A stretch of DNA of 22,629 bases from Campylobacteraceae bacterium (GCA_027081065.1 JALWLW010000025.1:1-22629), one strand, 5' to 3'; positions 7,121 through 14,656 are shown, counted from the first letter of the stretch. Notes: generated by a model from the letters alone, not told the origin. Numbers and translations are program-made.

Positions 7121-7786
7121 TTATTTTTTTCTTTGCTCTTTTTCAACAATTCCAGACATACCAAAGCGACGTGCCAATTCTTGTTTAACTCTATCAGGTG
7201 AAATATCACGATAGCCAAGACCCACAAGCGTATGATAGAGCAAATCAGCAGATTCATAAATGACTTGTTCATCTGACTCTTCATTTATTGCTACACAAAC
7301 TTCATCGGCCTCTTCACGTATTTTACTTAGCATGAGTTCTTTGTCATTAAGTAATTTTTTTGTCCATGATTTTTTAGTTTCAGTAGAATTTTTACGTTCA
7401 AGTACGGTATGGTAAAGGGTATCTACAACACCATACATCGCATCGGTGTTGACCTCTTGTTCGAGAACACGTTTATCTTGTGTGACTGAAGTAAAAAAAC
7501 AACTTTTAGTACCAGTGTGACAAGCCACACCATTTTGATGAATTTTTAAAATTAAAGTATCTGCATCACAATCTAATAATATATTTTTAATCTCTTGCGT
7601 ATGATTAGAACTTTCACCTTTTTTCCAAATGCGTTGTTTACTACGGCTAAAGTAATGTGCATAACCTGTTGAAAGCGTTAAGTTGTAAGCTTTTTCATTC
7701 ATATATGCTAACATAAGTACTTCATTGGTCTCAAAGTCTTGAGCTATTGCTGGGATGAGGGGATTTTTTTGCCAATTGATTTGCAT
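7121..7786 (-). CDS. hisIE: bifunctional phosphoribosyl-AMP cyclohydrolase / phosphoribosyl-ATP pyrophosphatase
   Basis: This 221-residue fusion performs the second and third steps of histidine synthesis. The HisI half (about 1-110) shows the metal-binding DCDAD (72-76) and the zinc cysteines of GVACHTG (Cys89) and SCFF (Cys96). The HisE half (about 117-215) shows the Mg-binding KIREEADE (acidic residues 158, 159 and 162) and YESADLLYH (Glu178, Asp181), ending in the family's ELARRFGMSG. The start is supported by GGAG 5 nt before the ATG. It lies 39 nt downstream of the SPFH gene on the same strand; that gap holds a strong hairpin. No other his genes are in the window, so the histidine pathway is dispersed here. 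Confidence 0.95.
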   Translation of the reverse strand: MQINWQKNPLIPAIAQDFETNEVLMLAYMNEKAYNLTLSTGYAHYFSRSKQRIWKKGESSNHTQEIKNILLDCDADTLILKIHQNGVACHTGTKSCFFTSVTQDKRVLEQEVNTDAMYGVVDTLYHTVLERKNSTETKKSWTKKLLNDKELMLSKIREEADEVCVAINEESDEQVIYESADLLYHTLVGLGYRDISPDRVKQELARRFGMSGIVEKEQRKK

Positions 7787-7799
7787 GAGGACTCCGTAA

Positions 7800-7819
7800 G
7801 GTGCGATTGCTATCGCACC
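7800..7819 (-). promoter_or_regulatory. hairpin just upstream of the hisIE ribosome binding site
   Basis: GGTGCGAT and ATCGCACC form a perfect 8-bp GC-containing stem with a 4-nt loop, within the 39-nt gap between the SPFH gene and hisIE. On the minus-strand transcript it ends 4 nt before the GGAG of hisIE. There is no T-run after it, so a terminator is unlikely; a processing or translation-control element fits better. Confidence 0.5.
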
Positions 7820-7825
7820 ATATAA

Positions 7826-8941
7826 TTATTGTTGTGCTGAAACAGCTCTTTGTGTTTGACCTTTAGTGTCAACCCAAATGTTTGGAACAGCTCCACCAGG
7901 TGTTAAGAAAATTTTAGCATCTTTGTTTACTTTAAGTGCTTCATTAAATTTACCTTGCGTTTTAATCTGCTCTAACTGTAAAAGTTCAGCAGTTAAAGAA
8001 CTTGAGATAAGTTGGTTAGCTTTAGCCTGTTCTTCAGCTTCAATACGAATTTTATCTGCTTGACCTTGAGCGACAATTCTGTTTCGTTCAGCTTCACCAC
8101 GTGCAATTTCAGCATTTTTTTGTGCTTCTTGTTTGGCACGTTCTTTTTGTTGCTCTGCAATGTTTACATTTTGCTTCTCAGCTTGAAGTTGTTCAATTTT
8201 TTCTCTAATTTTTTGAGGTAAAACAATATTTCTAAGCTCAACAGAGGCAACAATAACAGGTCGACCATCTAGTGAGTTCACTTTGTTTTCTACTTTGGTT
8301 TGAATAGCAGTCGCAATTTCATTTCTCATCTCTGGAAGTTTTTCTGCTGTATATTTACCAATAACATCACGTACTACTTCACGTACTTTTGAGTTAATGA
8401 TTTTCTCTTCCCAAGCTGCACCCCATTGTTCAATGGTTTTAGGTGCTGAGTCTGCACGAAGTTGGTATTGAACAGCTAGGTCAATATTAACGGTTAACCC
8501 TCTTTTATCAAGTACTGGAATAGCACGACTCTGTTTTACTCCACCTTCAAGGTTGTTTGAACCTAAAGTACTACGTGATTTATAATCTTCACCAGCTAAA
8601 GTATTGGCTTGATTTGAGTAGATAATTTGTCTCATTCTTGTGTTTACAGTAATAATATTTTGAATTACTGGAATGTAAAAGTGAAGACCAGCCTTTAGTG
8701 GTGTTTCATCAAATTTACCCGTTTTAACTTTAATTCCTACTTCACCAGAATTAATAATGGTAAAAGGCTTAAAGAAAATAAGTGCTGCTACAATTGCAAG
8801 TACTCCAAAGAGCCATGATGGTGCTTGAAGATTGTTACCATTATTGCCTCCACCTTGTGAGGGTTTATTGTTAGGAGTTTTGTTGTTTCCTCCACCATTT
8901 GGTTGTTTTTTTTTAAAATAGTCATTCATGTCTGCTGGCAT
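7826..8941 (-). CDS. SPFH/prohibitin-family membrane protein
   Basis: This 371-residue protein has a Gly/Asn-rich, low-complexity N-terminus (about 15-38), one membrane segment (about 41-60), an SPFH/band-7 domain (about 62-240) and a long charged coiled-coil tail rich in Ala, Glu, Gln and Lys (about 245-310). This is the architecture of prohibitin-like proteins of Helicobacter and Campylobacter, which form large membrane assemblies; their exact role is unsettled. It resembles HflK in the glycine-rich N-terminus, but no HflC partner is adjacent, so I do not call it hflK. AAGGA lies 7 nt before the ATG at 8941; an in-frame ATG at 8929 is less well supported. It sits between ilvE (59 nt upstream) and hisIE on the same strand. 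Confidence 0.85.
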   Translation of the reverse strand: MPADMNDYFKKKQPNGGGNNKTPNNKPSQGGGNNGNNLQAPSWLFGVLAIVAALIFFKPFTIINSGEVGIKVKTGKFDETPLKAGLHFYIPVIQNIITVNTRMRQIIYSNQANTLAGEDYKSRSTLGSNNLEGGVKQSRAIPVLDKRGLTVNIDLAVQYQLRADSAPKTIEQWGAAWEEKIINSKVREVVRDVIGKYTAEKLPEMRNEIATAIQTKVENKVNSLDGRPVIVASVELRNIVLPQKIREKIEQLQAEKQNVNIAEQQKERAKQEAQKNAEIARGEAERNRIVAQGQADKIRIEAEEQAKANQLISSSLTAELLQLEQIKTQGKFNEALKVNKDAKIFLTPGGAVPNIWVDTKGQTQRAVSAQQ

Positions 8942-8960
8942 GTATATTCCTTAATTAAAT

Positions 8961-8978
8961 AATGTGAGTGTACACATT
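8961..8978. promoter_or_regulatory. nested palindromes upstream of the SPFH gene
   Basis: AATGTG (8961-8966) and CACATT (8973-8978) are inverted around 6 nt, and an exact GTGTACAC palindrome overlaps them at 8968-8975. The site is in the 59-nt gap between ilvE and the SPFH gene and may be a small operator or a hairpin between cistrons. Confidence 0.3.
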
Positions 8979-9000
8979 TATTTTGATGTAAAGTTTTTAT

Positions 9001-9918
9001 CTAAACGTATGTTAGATAGTGCTTATATTTCTCATTTCGACCAAAAACAATGTCAAAATAGGCTGTTTGAATTTTTTCTGTAATCTCACCTCTAGCACCA
9101 TTTCCAATGGTTCGTGCATCGACATCTCTTATAGGGGTAATCTCAGCTGCTGTTCCTGTTAAAAAAGCCTCATCTGCAACATAAACTTCTTCACGCGTGA
9201 TTTTTCTTCTTGTAACTGTGTAGCCCATATCTTTAGCCATCTCTATAACAGTTTTTTGTGTAATAGAAGCTAAAGAGTTGTCATTTGGTGGGGTAATTAT
9301 TTCTCCATTTTTAACCATAAAGAAACAAGCTCCTGATGCTTCAGCTACATATCCTTGGTCATCAAGTAGTAGGGCTTCATCATAACCACAATCAATGGCT
9401 TCAAATTTTGCCATTTGAGAGTTTAAGTAGTTAGCTGTAGCTTTGGCTTTACCCATATTTGAAGTGTTTGCAGGTCTGGTCATGGAAGCAATTTTAAGTT
9501 TGATTCCAGAACGCATTCCCTCTTCTCCTAAGTATGCACCCCATTCCCATGCTGCTAGAACTGTCTCAACTGGTGCTTCTTTATGGTAAACACCCATTAC
9601 TCCATAACCTAAAAAAGCAAAAGGTCTTAGGTAGACATTATCACCTTTAAAGTTATTTTTACGAATAAGCTCTATTTGTGCTTCATTCAGCTCTTCAACC
9701 GAATAAGGAATGTCTATGAGTGTCATTTTTGCTGACTCTTTGAGTCTTTTTGTATGGTCGTTTAATCTAAAGATAGCATAGCCATCAGCTGTTTTATAAG
9801 CTTTTGTACCTTCAATTACACCATTTCCATAGTGTAGTGTGTGTGATAATACATGTGTTTGAGCATCTGCCCATGCTTTAAATTCACCGTTCATCCATAT
9901 ATATTTTGCTGCATCCAT
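9001..9918 (-). CDS. ilvE: branched-chain amino acid aminotransferase
   Basis: IlvE is the PLP-dependent class IV aminotransferase that carries out the last step of leucine, isoleucine and valine synthesis. The Schiff-base lysine is Lys159 in AKATANYLNSQ, and the cofactor-binding Glu193 is in YVAEASGACFF. The C-terminal segment ADEAFLTGTAAEITPIRDVD (248-267) is diagnostic for IlvE over D-amino-acid aminotransferase. At 305 residues the length is normal. The ribosome binding GGAG is about 11 nt before the ATG, somewhat far, with a 6-bp hairpin just upstream of it. It heads the minus-strand run ilvE-SPFH-hisIE and is divergent from the AsmA-like gene. Confidence 0.95.
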   Translation of the reverse strand: MDAAKYIWMNGEFKAWADAQTHVLSHTLHYGNGVIEGTKAYKTADGYAIFRLNDHTKRLKESAKMTLIDIPYSVEELNEAQIELIRKNNFKGDNVYLRPFAFLGYGVMGVYHKEAPVETVLAAWEWGAYLGEEGMRSGIKLKIASMTRPANTSNMGKAKATANYLNSQMAKFEAIDCGYDEALLLDDQGYVAEASGACFFMVKNGEIITPPNDNSLASITQKTVIEMAKDMGYTVTRRKITREEVYVADEAFLTGTAAEITPIRDVDARTIGNGARGEITEKIQTAYFDIVFGRNEKYKHYLTYV

Positions 9919-9941
9919 TATTGTGCGTACTCCGTGTGAAA

Positions 9942-9958
9942 CCTATGGTAATCATAGG
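9942..9958 (-). promoter_or_regulatory. hairpin upstream of the ilvE ribosome binding site
   Basis: CCTATG (9942-9947) and CATAGG (9953-9958) form a perfect 6-bp stem with a 5-nt loop. On the minus-strand transcript it precedes an ACGGAGT Shine-Dalgarno by a few bases, the same layout as at hisIE. Confidence 0.4.
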
Positions 9959-9976
9959 CTCAAAAATTAATAAAAC

Positions 9977-9990
9977 ATTTTAGCTAAAAT
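9977..9990. promoter_or_regulatory. 14-bp palindrome in the divergent ilvE / AsmA-like intergenic region
   Basis: ATTTTAGCTAAAAT is a perfect 14-bp palindrome in the middle of the 128-nt divergent region. Its right-hand half read on the minus strand could serve as a TAAAAT -10 box for ilvE. It may be an operator for a dimeric regulator; no regulator gene is nearby. Confidence 0.35.
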
Positions 9991-10009
9991 CCTGTTAATA
10001 TCTCTTTGT

Positions 10010-10015
10010 TATGAT
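10010..10015 (+). promoter_or_regulatory. -10-like box of the AsmA-like gene
   Basis: TATGAT lies 31 nt before the ATG at 10047, with a TAAGGAA ribosome-binding element between them. One mismatch to the -10 consensus and no -35. Confidence 0.35.
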
Positions 10016-10046
10016 AAAATGCCTTAAGCGTAATAAGGAACGATAA

Positions 10047-11561
10047 ATGAAGCTTTTGTTGAAATATATTTTTTGGTTATTAAGTCTTATCTCCTTGGTC
10101 ATTTACTATCTTTTAGGAACATCTCTTGGATATATTTCAGTAGGATATTTAGTAGGTGACTATTATAGCAAGAGATTGGACAATAAAATTGAGATATCTT
10201 CTTTGAATATAGAAAGATATCCTTATATTTTAGCAGAAGTTATTATTAATGATACTTCTACATTATTATTATCAGGTGAGTATAATAAAGAAAATATGAA
10301 CTTATCTTATCATTTAAAAGGTGATAGTTTTAAATGGAATCAATATATCTTGTCCACACCAACTAATTTAAAGGGTAAGGTAGGAGGAAAGATTTCTGAG
10401 CTTTTAATTACAGGAGATGGAACAGTTCTTTCTGGAGATACAGCATATGCTTTTGTAAGAAAAAGTACCCATTATGAAAAGATACAAGCTTCATTTAAAG
10501 GGGTGAATTCAAAAGAACTTTTAAAATTTTTTAAGCGAGAGCCTATATTGATGGGGAATATGGATATTAACCTAAGTTTTGAAAAATTTACTGCATATCG
10601 GAAGAAAGGTCTTGCTAAGATTAGTATGAAAAAAGCAACAATGCCCAAAGTCTCAGGAGCTGTTGAATTCACTTTAGATGCTGAGGTGACTTTTAAAGAT
10701 TTATTACATGAGTTTTTTGCTGAGATTCATTCTAATATTGGAAAATTACGTGTTGCTAATGGTTACTATAATCAATCTGCAGGGCTTTTAAAAGCTGATT
10801 ATGGTTTACACATTAATGAACTCTCTTATTTTGAAAAGTTTTTAAAACATAAGTATTATGGCTCATTAAATACAGCAGGTAGTTTGAAGTATGAGGCAGA
10901 GAAACTTTTACTTAAAGGAGATAGTACGAGTTATGAGGGCTTGGTGCAATATATTTATAGGGATGATGCTTTAGAGTTAGAATTTAAAGGGGTCTCTTTA
11001 GAAAAAATTTTACGTCAACTCTCTTTTCCTGCTTTGTTAAGTGCGAAAGTGTATGGTTCGGCTTCTTATAATATTAAAGATGAAATTATTTTAGTTAATA
11101 CGCAACTCAGAAGAACACGCTTTAGACGTACTAAAATGACTGATACTATTTATAATGTTTCAGGAATTAATATTCTTAAAGATATTTATGATGATAGTGT
11201 TTTCACAGCTGGATATCAAGATTCTGTTTTAACCTCTTTACTTAAAATTGATAATGGTGTAAATCATTTATATTTAAAAGATACTCGAATGAATTCAAAA
11301 ACTAATGCTGTTTCTGCAGATTTTGAAGTACAAATTGATGGTCAAGAGTTTTTTGGAGAAGTCTATGGAACTCTTGACAATCCTCAAGTGAATTTGGACA
11401 TGTCTAAGCTTATTAAATATCAAATCAATAAAAAAATAGAAAATTTCTTTGGTACAGGTAAAGTTATAGATAAAAGTAATATAAATAAAAATTTTGAGAA
11501 TTTAGAATTGGATAATGTTGAAGAGCAAACACGATCCTTTTTAGAGGGATTTTTTGATTAA
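10047..11561 (+). CDS. AsmA-like inner-membrane-anchored protein, hypothetical
   Basis: I do not recognise a named gene. The 504-residue protein has one N-terminal membrane segment (about 7-27), then a long soluble stretch that alternates short polar beta-strand-like segments, typical of AsmA/YhdP/TamB-type repeating beta-groove proteins. The C-terminal EVYGTLDNPQVNLDMSKLIK (434-453), followed by an amphipathic KKIENFF helix, resembles the closing strand and helix seen in AsmA-like domains. Such proteins are thought to span the periplasm and move phospholipids to the outer membrane. The topology is therefore N-in with a periplasmic body. The assignment rests on fold impression rather than conserved catalytic residues. 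It is divergent from ilvE. Confidence 0.55.
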   Translation: MKLLLKYIFWLLSLISLVIYYLLGTSLGYISVGYLVGDYYSKRLDNKIEISSLNIERYPYILAEVIINDTSTLLLSGEYNKENMNLSYHLKGDSFKWNQYILSTPTNLKGKVGGKISELLITGDGTVLSGDTAYAFVRKSTHYEKIQASFKGVNSKELLKFFKREPILMGNMDINLSFEKFTAYRKKGLAKISMKKATMPKVSGAVEFTLDAEVTFKDLLHEFFAEIHSNIGKLRVANGYYNQSAGLLKADYGLHINELSYFEKFLKHKYYGSLNTAGSLKYEAEKLLLKGDSTSYEGLVQYIYRDDALELEFKGVSLEKILRQLSFPALLSAKVYGSASYNIKDEIILVNTQLRRTRFRRTKMTDTIYNVSGINILKDIYDDSVFTAGYQDSVLTSLLKIDNGVNHLYLKDTRMNSKTNAVSADFEVQIDGQEFFGEVYGTLDNPQVNLDMSKLIKYQINKKIENFFGTGKVIDKSNINKNFENLELDNVEEQTRSFLEGFFD

Positions 11562-11694
11562 AATAATTGTAATAAAATATATATTATTATAATTAATCAT
11601 AAAGTATTAAAAAATACTATTAATACCACGATTAGTACACAAAGAAGTCTTAAAATATTAATCCAACAATATTTTTAAACAATAAAGGATAAAT

Positions 11695-11979
11695 ATGAGC
11701 AAGATTTGGAAATTGATTACACTCGGGACATTACTGTTAACAACAGCTTCAGGTGTATCTACAGCAGTATGTAAGGGGTGTCATGGACAAAATTGGGAAA
11801 AATCGGCTATGGGTAAGGCCAAAGTAGTAAAAAATATGTCTAAGTCAGAGATAATTGGAGCACTTAAAGGGTATAAAAATGGGACATATGGAGGAGCAAT
11901 GAAAGGTTTAATGAAAGCACAAGTTGCCAAACTTTCAGAGGGTGATATTAACGCTTTAGCAGCCAAAATTAAAAAGTAA
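11695..11979 (+). CDS. small periplasmic class I cytochrome c (c553-like)
   Basis: This 94-residue protein has a signal peptide (about 1-24, cleavage after STA) and then a heme-attachment motif CKGCH (Cys26, Cys29, His30) close to the mature N-terminus. The distal methionine is probably Met73 in YGGAMKGLMK; Met69 is the alternative. The C-terminal helix LSEGDINALAAKIKK is typical of monoheme cytochrome c553. Similar proteins in Campylobacter and sulfur-oxidising relatives carry electrons in the periplasm between the bc1 complex and terminal oxidases. AAAGGA precedes the ATG. It is flanked by apparently independent genes. Confidence 0.9.
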   Translation: MSKIWKLITLGTLLLTTASGVSTAVCKGCHGQNWEKSAMGKAKVVKNMSKSEIIGALKGYKNGTYGGAMKGLMKAQVAKLSEGDINALAAKIKK

Positions 11980-12075
11980 TCAAATCATCTGTACAAGCAA
12001 TGAAGATTGTCTTGTCCATTTGGTCAAGAAACAAACCTTTTATCTACAAATCTTCTCTTCTTCTTTTATAAATTT

Positions 12076-12084
12076 TGTTATAAT
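12076..12084 (+). promoter_or_regulatory. extended -10 promoter of the aldehyde dehydrogenase gene
   Basis: TGTTATAAT matches the extended -10 TGnTATAAT, identical to the element in front of the PhyH-family gene. It is 31 nt from the ATG at 12116. Confidence 0.55.
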
Positions 12085-12115
12085 AAATCTATATATTTAA
12101 TAAATAGGAATTAAT

Positions 12116-13567
12116 ATGTTTGGAATATTTAATAGTAAGCAAAAAGTTAATGATGCACAAATTTTTATGGGCTCAACAGAAGAGAGTAAAGAGATTATGA
12201 TAGAGCGTGAGAGTCCTTATAGTCATGAAGTTGTGAGTCGTGCACCCTTATGTAATGTAGAAGATACGGAACGTGCTTTAAAAATAGCCCAAGAAGCAAC
12301 TAAAGCAACAAAAAGTTCTCCTCTACATCAACGTGTTACATGGTTAGAAGATGTGGCTGATATGTTAGAAACTCATCGTGAAGATATGGCTCTAACAATT
12401 GTACATGAAGTAGCAAAACCTTTGGCATTTGCAAGAGTGGAAGTGGATAGATGTATTGAAACTATTAGGTTGACAGCTAAAGAATTAGTAGCCTTACATG
12501 GTGAGACTATTCCTACTGATATTACGCCGAGTGGTAAAAAAACCATTGCTTATTTTACCCGTGTTCCTGTGGGCGTAGTCGCTTGTATTACGCCTTTTAA
12601 CTTCCCTTTAAATCTTGTAGCCCATAAAATTGCACCTGCACTTGGTGCTGGTAATGCTGTAGTTTTAAAGCCCACACCTGAAGCACCTCTTACAGCTTAT
12701 AAATTGGCAAAACTTTTTAATGCTTCAGAGTTTGCTATTAAAGATGCACTTTCAGTAGTCTATGGAGACGTAGAAGTAGGGAGTACCTTGGTTAAGAGTA
12801 GTATTCCAAGAGTGCTTTCTTTTACAGGTTCTGTGCCTGTTGGAAAGATTATCACCCAACAAGCAGGGATTAAAAAAGTAAGCTTAGAGCTAGGAGGAAA
12901 TGCTGCTACTTTTATTGATGCTTCGGCTGATATTGAACATGCAGCATCTCGTTGTGCTTTTGGTGCTTTTGTCAATTCTGGACAAGTATGTATTTCGTTA
13001 CAACGTATCTATGTACATGCAGATGTTTATGACGAGTTTGCAGAAGTGATTGCACGAGAGACTAAAACGCTTACGGTTGGTTCACCTTATGAAGAGGAGA
13101 CTTTTATGGGTCCTCTTATTGATAAAGAATCTTTAGAACGTGCAAAAAATTGGGTAGCTTCAGCTCAAGAAGAGGGAGCATCTTTATTAACAGGTGCAGA
13201 AGTAATCGATGGAAGCTTTGCACCTACGGTGATGGCAAATGTAAGAGATGAGATGAAAATCGTTTGTGAAGAGGTATTTGCACCCATTGTCTCTTTGGTA
13301 AAAGTAGAAAGTTATGAAGAAGCTATTAGTAAAATGAACAATTCACCTTATGGTTTACAGTTTTCTATTTTTACCAATAATTTAAAAGTAACACAACAGT
13401 TTATTGAAGACGCAGAGTCTGGAGGAGTAGTTATTAACGATATTCCAACTTTACGTTTTGATGTTCAACCCTATGGAGGCTCTAAACTTTCAGGAGTAGG
13501 TAGAGAAGGACCTAAATGGGCGTTAGAAGAGTTTACAGAAGTTAAATCAGTAGTAATTTGTAATTAA
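12116..13567 (+). CDS. NAD(P)-dependent aldehyde dehydrogenase
   Basis: This 483-residue enzyme oxidises an aldehyde to the carboxylic acid. The ALDH landmarks are present: oxyanion Asn162 in TPFNFPLN, cofactor-binding Lys185 in VVLKPTPEAP, general base Glu258 in LELGGN, catalytic Cys292 in NSGQVCISLQ, and EEVFAP at 385-390. The FNFPLNLVAHKIAPALGAGN stretch and the overall form resemble the lactaldehyde/glyceraldehyde-3-phosphate (non-phosphorylating) type of ALDH, but the substrate cannot be assigned from sequence alone. TAGGA lies before the ATG, and an extended -10 promoter precedes it. A strong hairpin with T7 follows about 80 nt after the stop. Confidence 0.92.
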   Translation: MFGIFNSKQKVNDAQIFMGSTEESKEIMIERESPYSHEVVSRAPLCNVEDTERALKIAQEATKATKSSPLHQRVTWLEDVADMLETHREDMALTIVHEVAKPLAFARVEVDRCIETIRLTAKELVALHGETIPTDITPSGKKTIAYFTRVPVGVVACITPFNFPLNLVAHKIAPALGAGNAVVLKPTPEAPLTAYKLAKLFNASEFAIKDALSVVYGDVEVGSTLVKSSIPRVLSFTGSVPVGKIITQQAGIKKVSLELGGNAATFIDASADIEHAASRCAFGAFVNSGQVCISLQRIYVHADVYDEFAEVIARETKTLTVGSPYEEETFMGPLIDKESLERAKNWVASAQEEGASLLTGAEVIDGSFAPTVMANVRDEMKIVCEEVFAPIVSLVKVESYEEAISKMNNSPYGLQFSIFTNNLKVTQQFIEDAESGGVVINDIPTLRFDVQPYGGSKLSGVGREGPKWALEEFTEVKSVVICN

Positions 13568-13616
13568 GTAAAATCACTTAATAAAAACTTGTCTATTCTT
13601 TTTAATAAAAATATGT

Positions 13617-13622
13617 TATACT
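13617..13622 (+). promoter_or_regulatory. -10-like box upstream of the DUF420 gene
   Basis: TATACT lies downstream of the ALDH stop codon and upstream of an intrinsic terminator, so a transcript starting near 13629 would meet the terminator before the DUF420 gene. A TTGTCT is 22 bp upstream, too far to be a proper -35. Confidence 0.4.
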
Positions 13623-13642
13623 GAATAACAGAGGGTTATTTT

Positions 13643-13657
13643 ATGTTAGTACTTTAA
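13643..13657 (+). other. possible 4-codon leader peptide (Met-Leu-Val-Leu)
   Basis: An AGAGG element (13630-13634) stands 8 nt before an ATG that opens the tiny frame ATG TTA GTA CTT TAA. Its last codons lie in the 5' arm of the terminator hairpin. All residues after Met are branched-chain. This could be a minimal attenuator leader or simple coincidence; the evidence is only spacing and position. Confidence 0.2.
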
Positions 13658-13679
13658 TTTGTTAAAGTACTGTTTTTTT
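13648..13679 (+). terminator. strong intrinsic terminator (ALDH terminator or DUF420 attenuator)
   Basis: AGTACTTTAA and TTAAAGTACT form a perfect 10-bp stem with loop TTTG, followed by G and seven T residues. The AAGGAG ribosome binding site of the DUF420 gene begins at the next base (13680). It either ends the ALDH transcript or attenuates the downstream gene. Confidence 0.85.
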
Positions 13680-13690
13680 AAGGAGTATAG

Positions 13691-14197
13691 ATGATAGGAG
13701 AGGATTTCACTTTCATATTAGAATATATGAGAATAGCTGGTTTCTTAGAAACTAGAGCATCTTTAGGTATTGATATCGTAGTTACCTTTTTAGCATTCTT
13801 ACCATTACTGAGTATTTTATCTATTTTTTTAGTAATTAAAAAATATTTAAAAATGCATCAAGTTACCCAACTTTTACTTTTCTTTTTAACGATGATTCTT
13901 TTAGGGCTATTTGCTTATATTGTACATTATGAAGAAGGGTTAGCTACTTTAATTCAAAAGAGTAGTATAGATAAGATTAAAGTTTATACTTTACTCATTC
14001 TACATGCTTTCATCTCTATAGGAACATTAACTATATGGCTCTTTGCACTCTTTTATGCACTGTCCGATAGAAAAAGACGAGCTTTACCAGGGGTTTATAG
14101 TGCAAGTCATGCCAAAGCAGGTAAACGGATTTTTAAAGGTATTGTATTGATGGCATTAACTTCTACTGGTATCTACTGGGTACTTTTTATAGCGTAG
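13691..14197 (+). CDS. DUF420 family membrane protein
   Basis: This 168-residue protein has four predicted membrane helices (about 29-48, 58-78, 98-122 and 148-166) and the histidines typical of DUF420: His56 in KMHQ, His79 in IVHYE, His105 in ILHAF and His140 in ASHAKAGK, ending with the family-like TSTGIYW. The best-studied relative, CtaM/YozB of Firmicutes, is needed for maturation of heme-copper oxidases, so a role in respiratory oxidase or heme biology is possible here but not shown by neighbours. AAGGAG lies 5 nt before the ATG. The gene is followed 9 nt later by the DUF523 gene, so the two are likely cotranscribed. Confidence 0.75.
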   Translation: MIGEDFTFILEYMRIAGFLETRASLGIDIVVTFLAFLPLLSILSIFLVIKKYLKMHQVTQLLLFFLTMILLGLFAYIVHYEEGLATLIQKSSIDKIKVYTLLILHAFISIGTLTIWLFALFYALSDRKRRALPGVYSASHAKAGKRIFKGIVLMALTSTGIYWVLFIA

Positions 14198-14206
14198 GAT
14201 AAATAG

Positions 14207-14656
14207 ATGAAAAAAGTTGCACTTTCAGCTTGTTTATTAGGTTGTGCTTGTAGATATGATGCTGATCATAATTTTAATAAAACACTTATTGAACTATTAG
14301 ATGAATATGAAATTATTCCATTTTGTCCAGAAGATTATTGTTTTGGAACACCTAGAGCTACAATGGATTTAATTATAACAGATAAGGGAATATCTGTTAT
14401 TTCAAATGAAAATAAAAGTAATTTTTCTGCTCCCATTATTCAATATGCAAATGATTTCTTTTCTAATAACCCTGAAATAGAACTGTTTATAGGAAAAGAC
14501 CGAAGCCCCTCTTGTGCAGTGCAAAGTGGCAAAGTCTATGATGTCGAAAAAAATCTATTATACAAAGAGGGCATGGGACTTATGGCAAAAATTGCTTTAG
14601 AATTTGGTATTGAGTGTTGGGATGCTGAGGTTTATGTGGCTACTCATATTTCTTGA
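14207..14656 (+). CDS. DUF523 family protein (TudS-like)
   Basis: This 149-residue protein belongs to DUF523. The characteristic opening SACLLGCACRYD (8-18), the PFCPEDYCFGTPRA block (38-51) and DRSPSCAV (98-105) are visible. A characterised member, thiouracil desulfidase TudS, binds a three-cysteine [4Fe-4S] cluster; the matching ligands here would be Cys9, Cys40 and Cys103. Additional cysteines at 13, 15 and 45 surround them. The protein could therefore desulfurate thiolated nucleobases or a similar compound, but this is inferred. It follows the DUF420 gene by 9 nt with an AGGA element, and its last 17 nt overlap tail-to-tail with the convergent small gene. Confidence 0.8.
   Translation: MKKVALSACLLGCACRYDADHNFNKTLIELLDEYEIIPFCPEDYCFGTPRATMDLIITDKGISVISNENKSNFSAPIIQYANDFFSNNPEIELFIGKDRSPSCAVQSGKVYDVEKNLLYKEGMGLMAKIALEFGIECWDAEVYVATHIS

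Noticed and set aside
7087..7122. AT-only inverted repeat after hisIE (AAATTATTT / AAATAATTT)
   Set aside because: The stem is A/T only with an 18-nt loop; it is likely chance in very AT-rich DNA and too weak for a terminator call.
8012..8221. Open frames opposite the SPFH, trxA, PurF, PBP1A and ATPase genes
   Set aside because: These are shadows of strong genes on the other strand, with biased composition (Phe/Ser/Cys-rich) and no ribosome binding sites or recognisable domains.
7826..8941. Calling the SPFH protein HflK
   Set aside because: The glycine-rich N-terminus resembles HflK, but there is no adjacent HflC and the domain layout equally fits the stand-alone prohibitin-like proteins of Campylobacterota.
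11603..11618. AGTATT-AAAA-AATACT hairpin before the cytochrome c gene
   Set aside because: Six A/T-rich pairs with no T-run; not distinguishable from background in this region.
11995..12035. Imperfect hairpin CTTG-T-CC / GG-T-CAAG after the cytochrome c gene
   Set aside because: It has an internal mismatch and is not followed by a proper T-run, so a terminator call is not supported.
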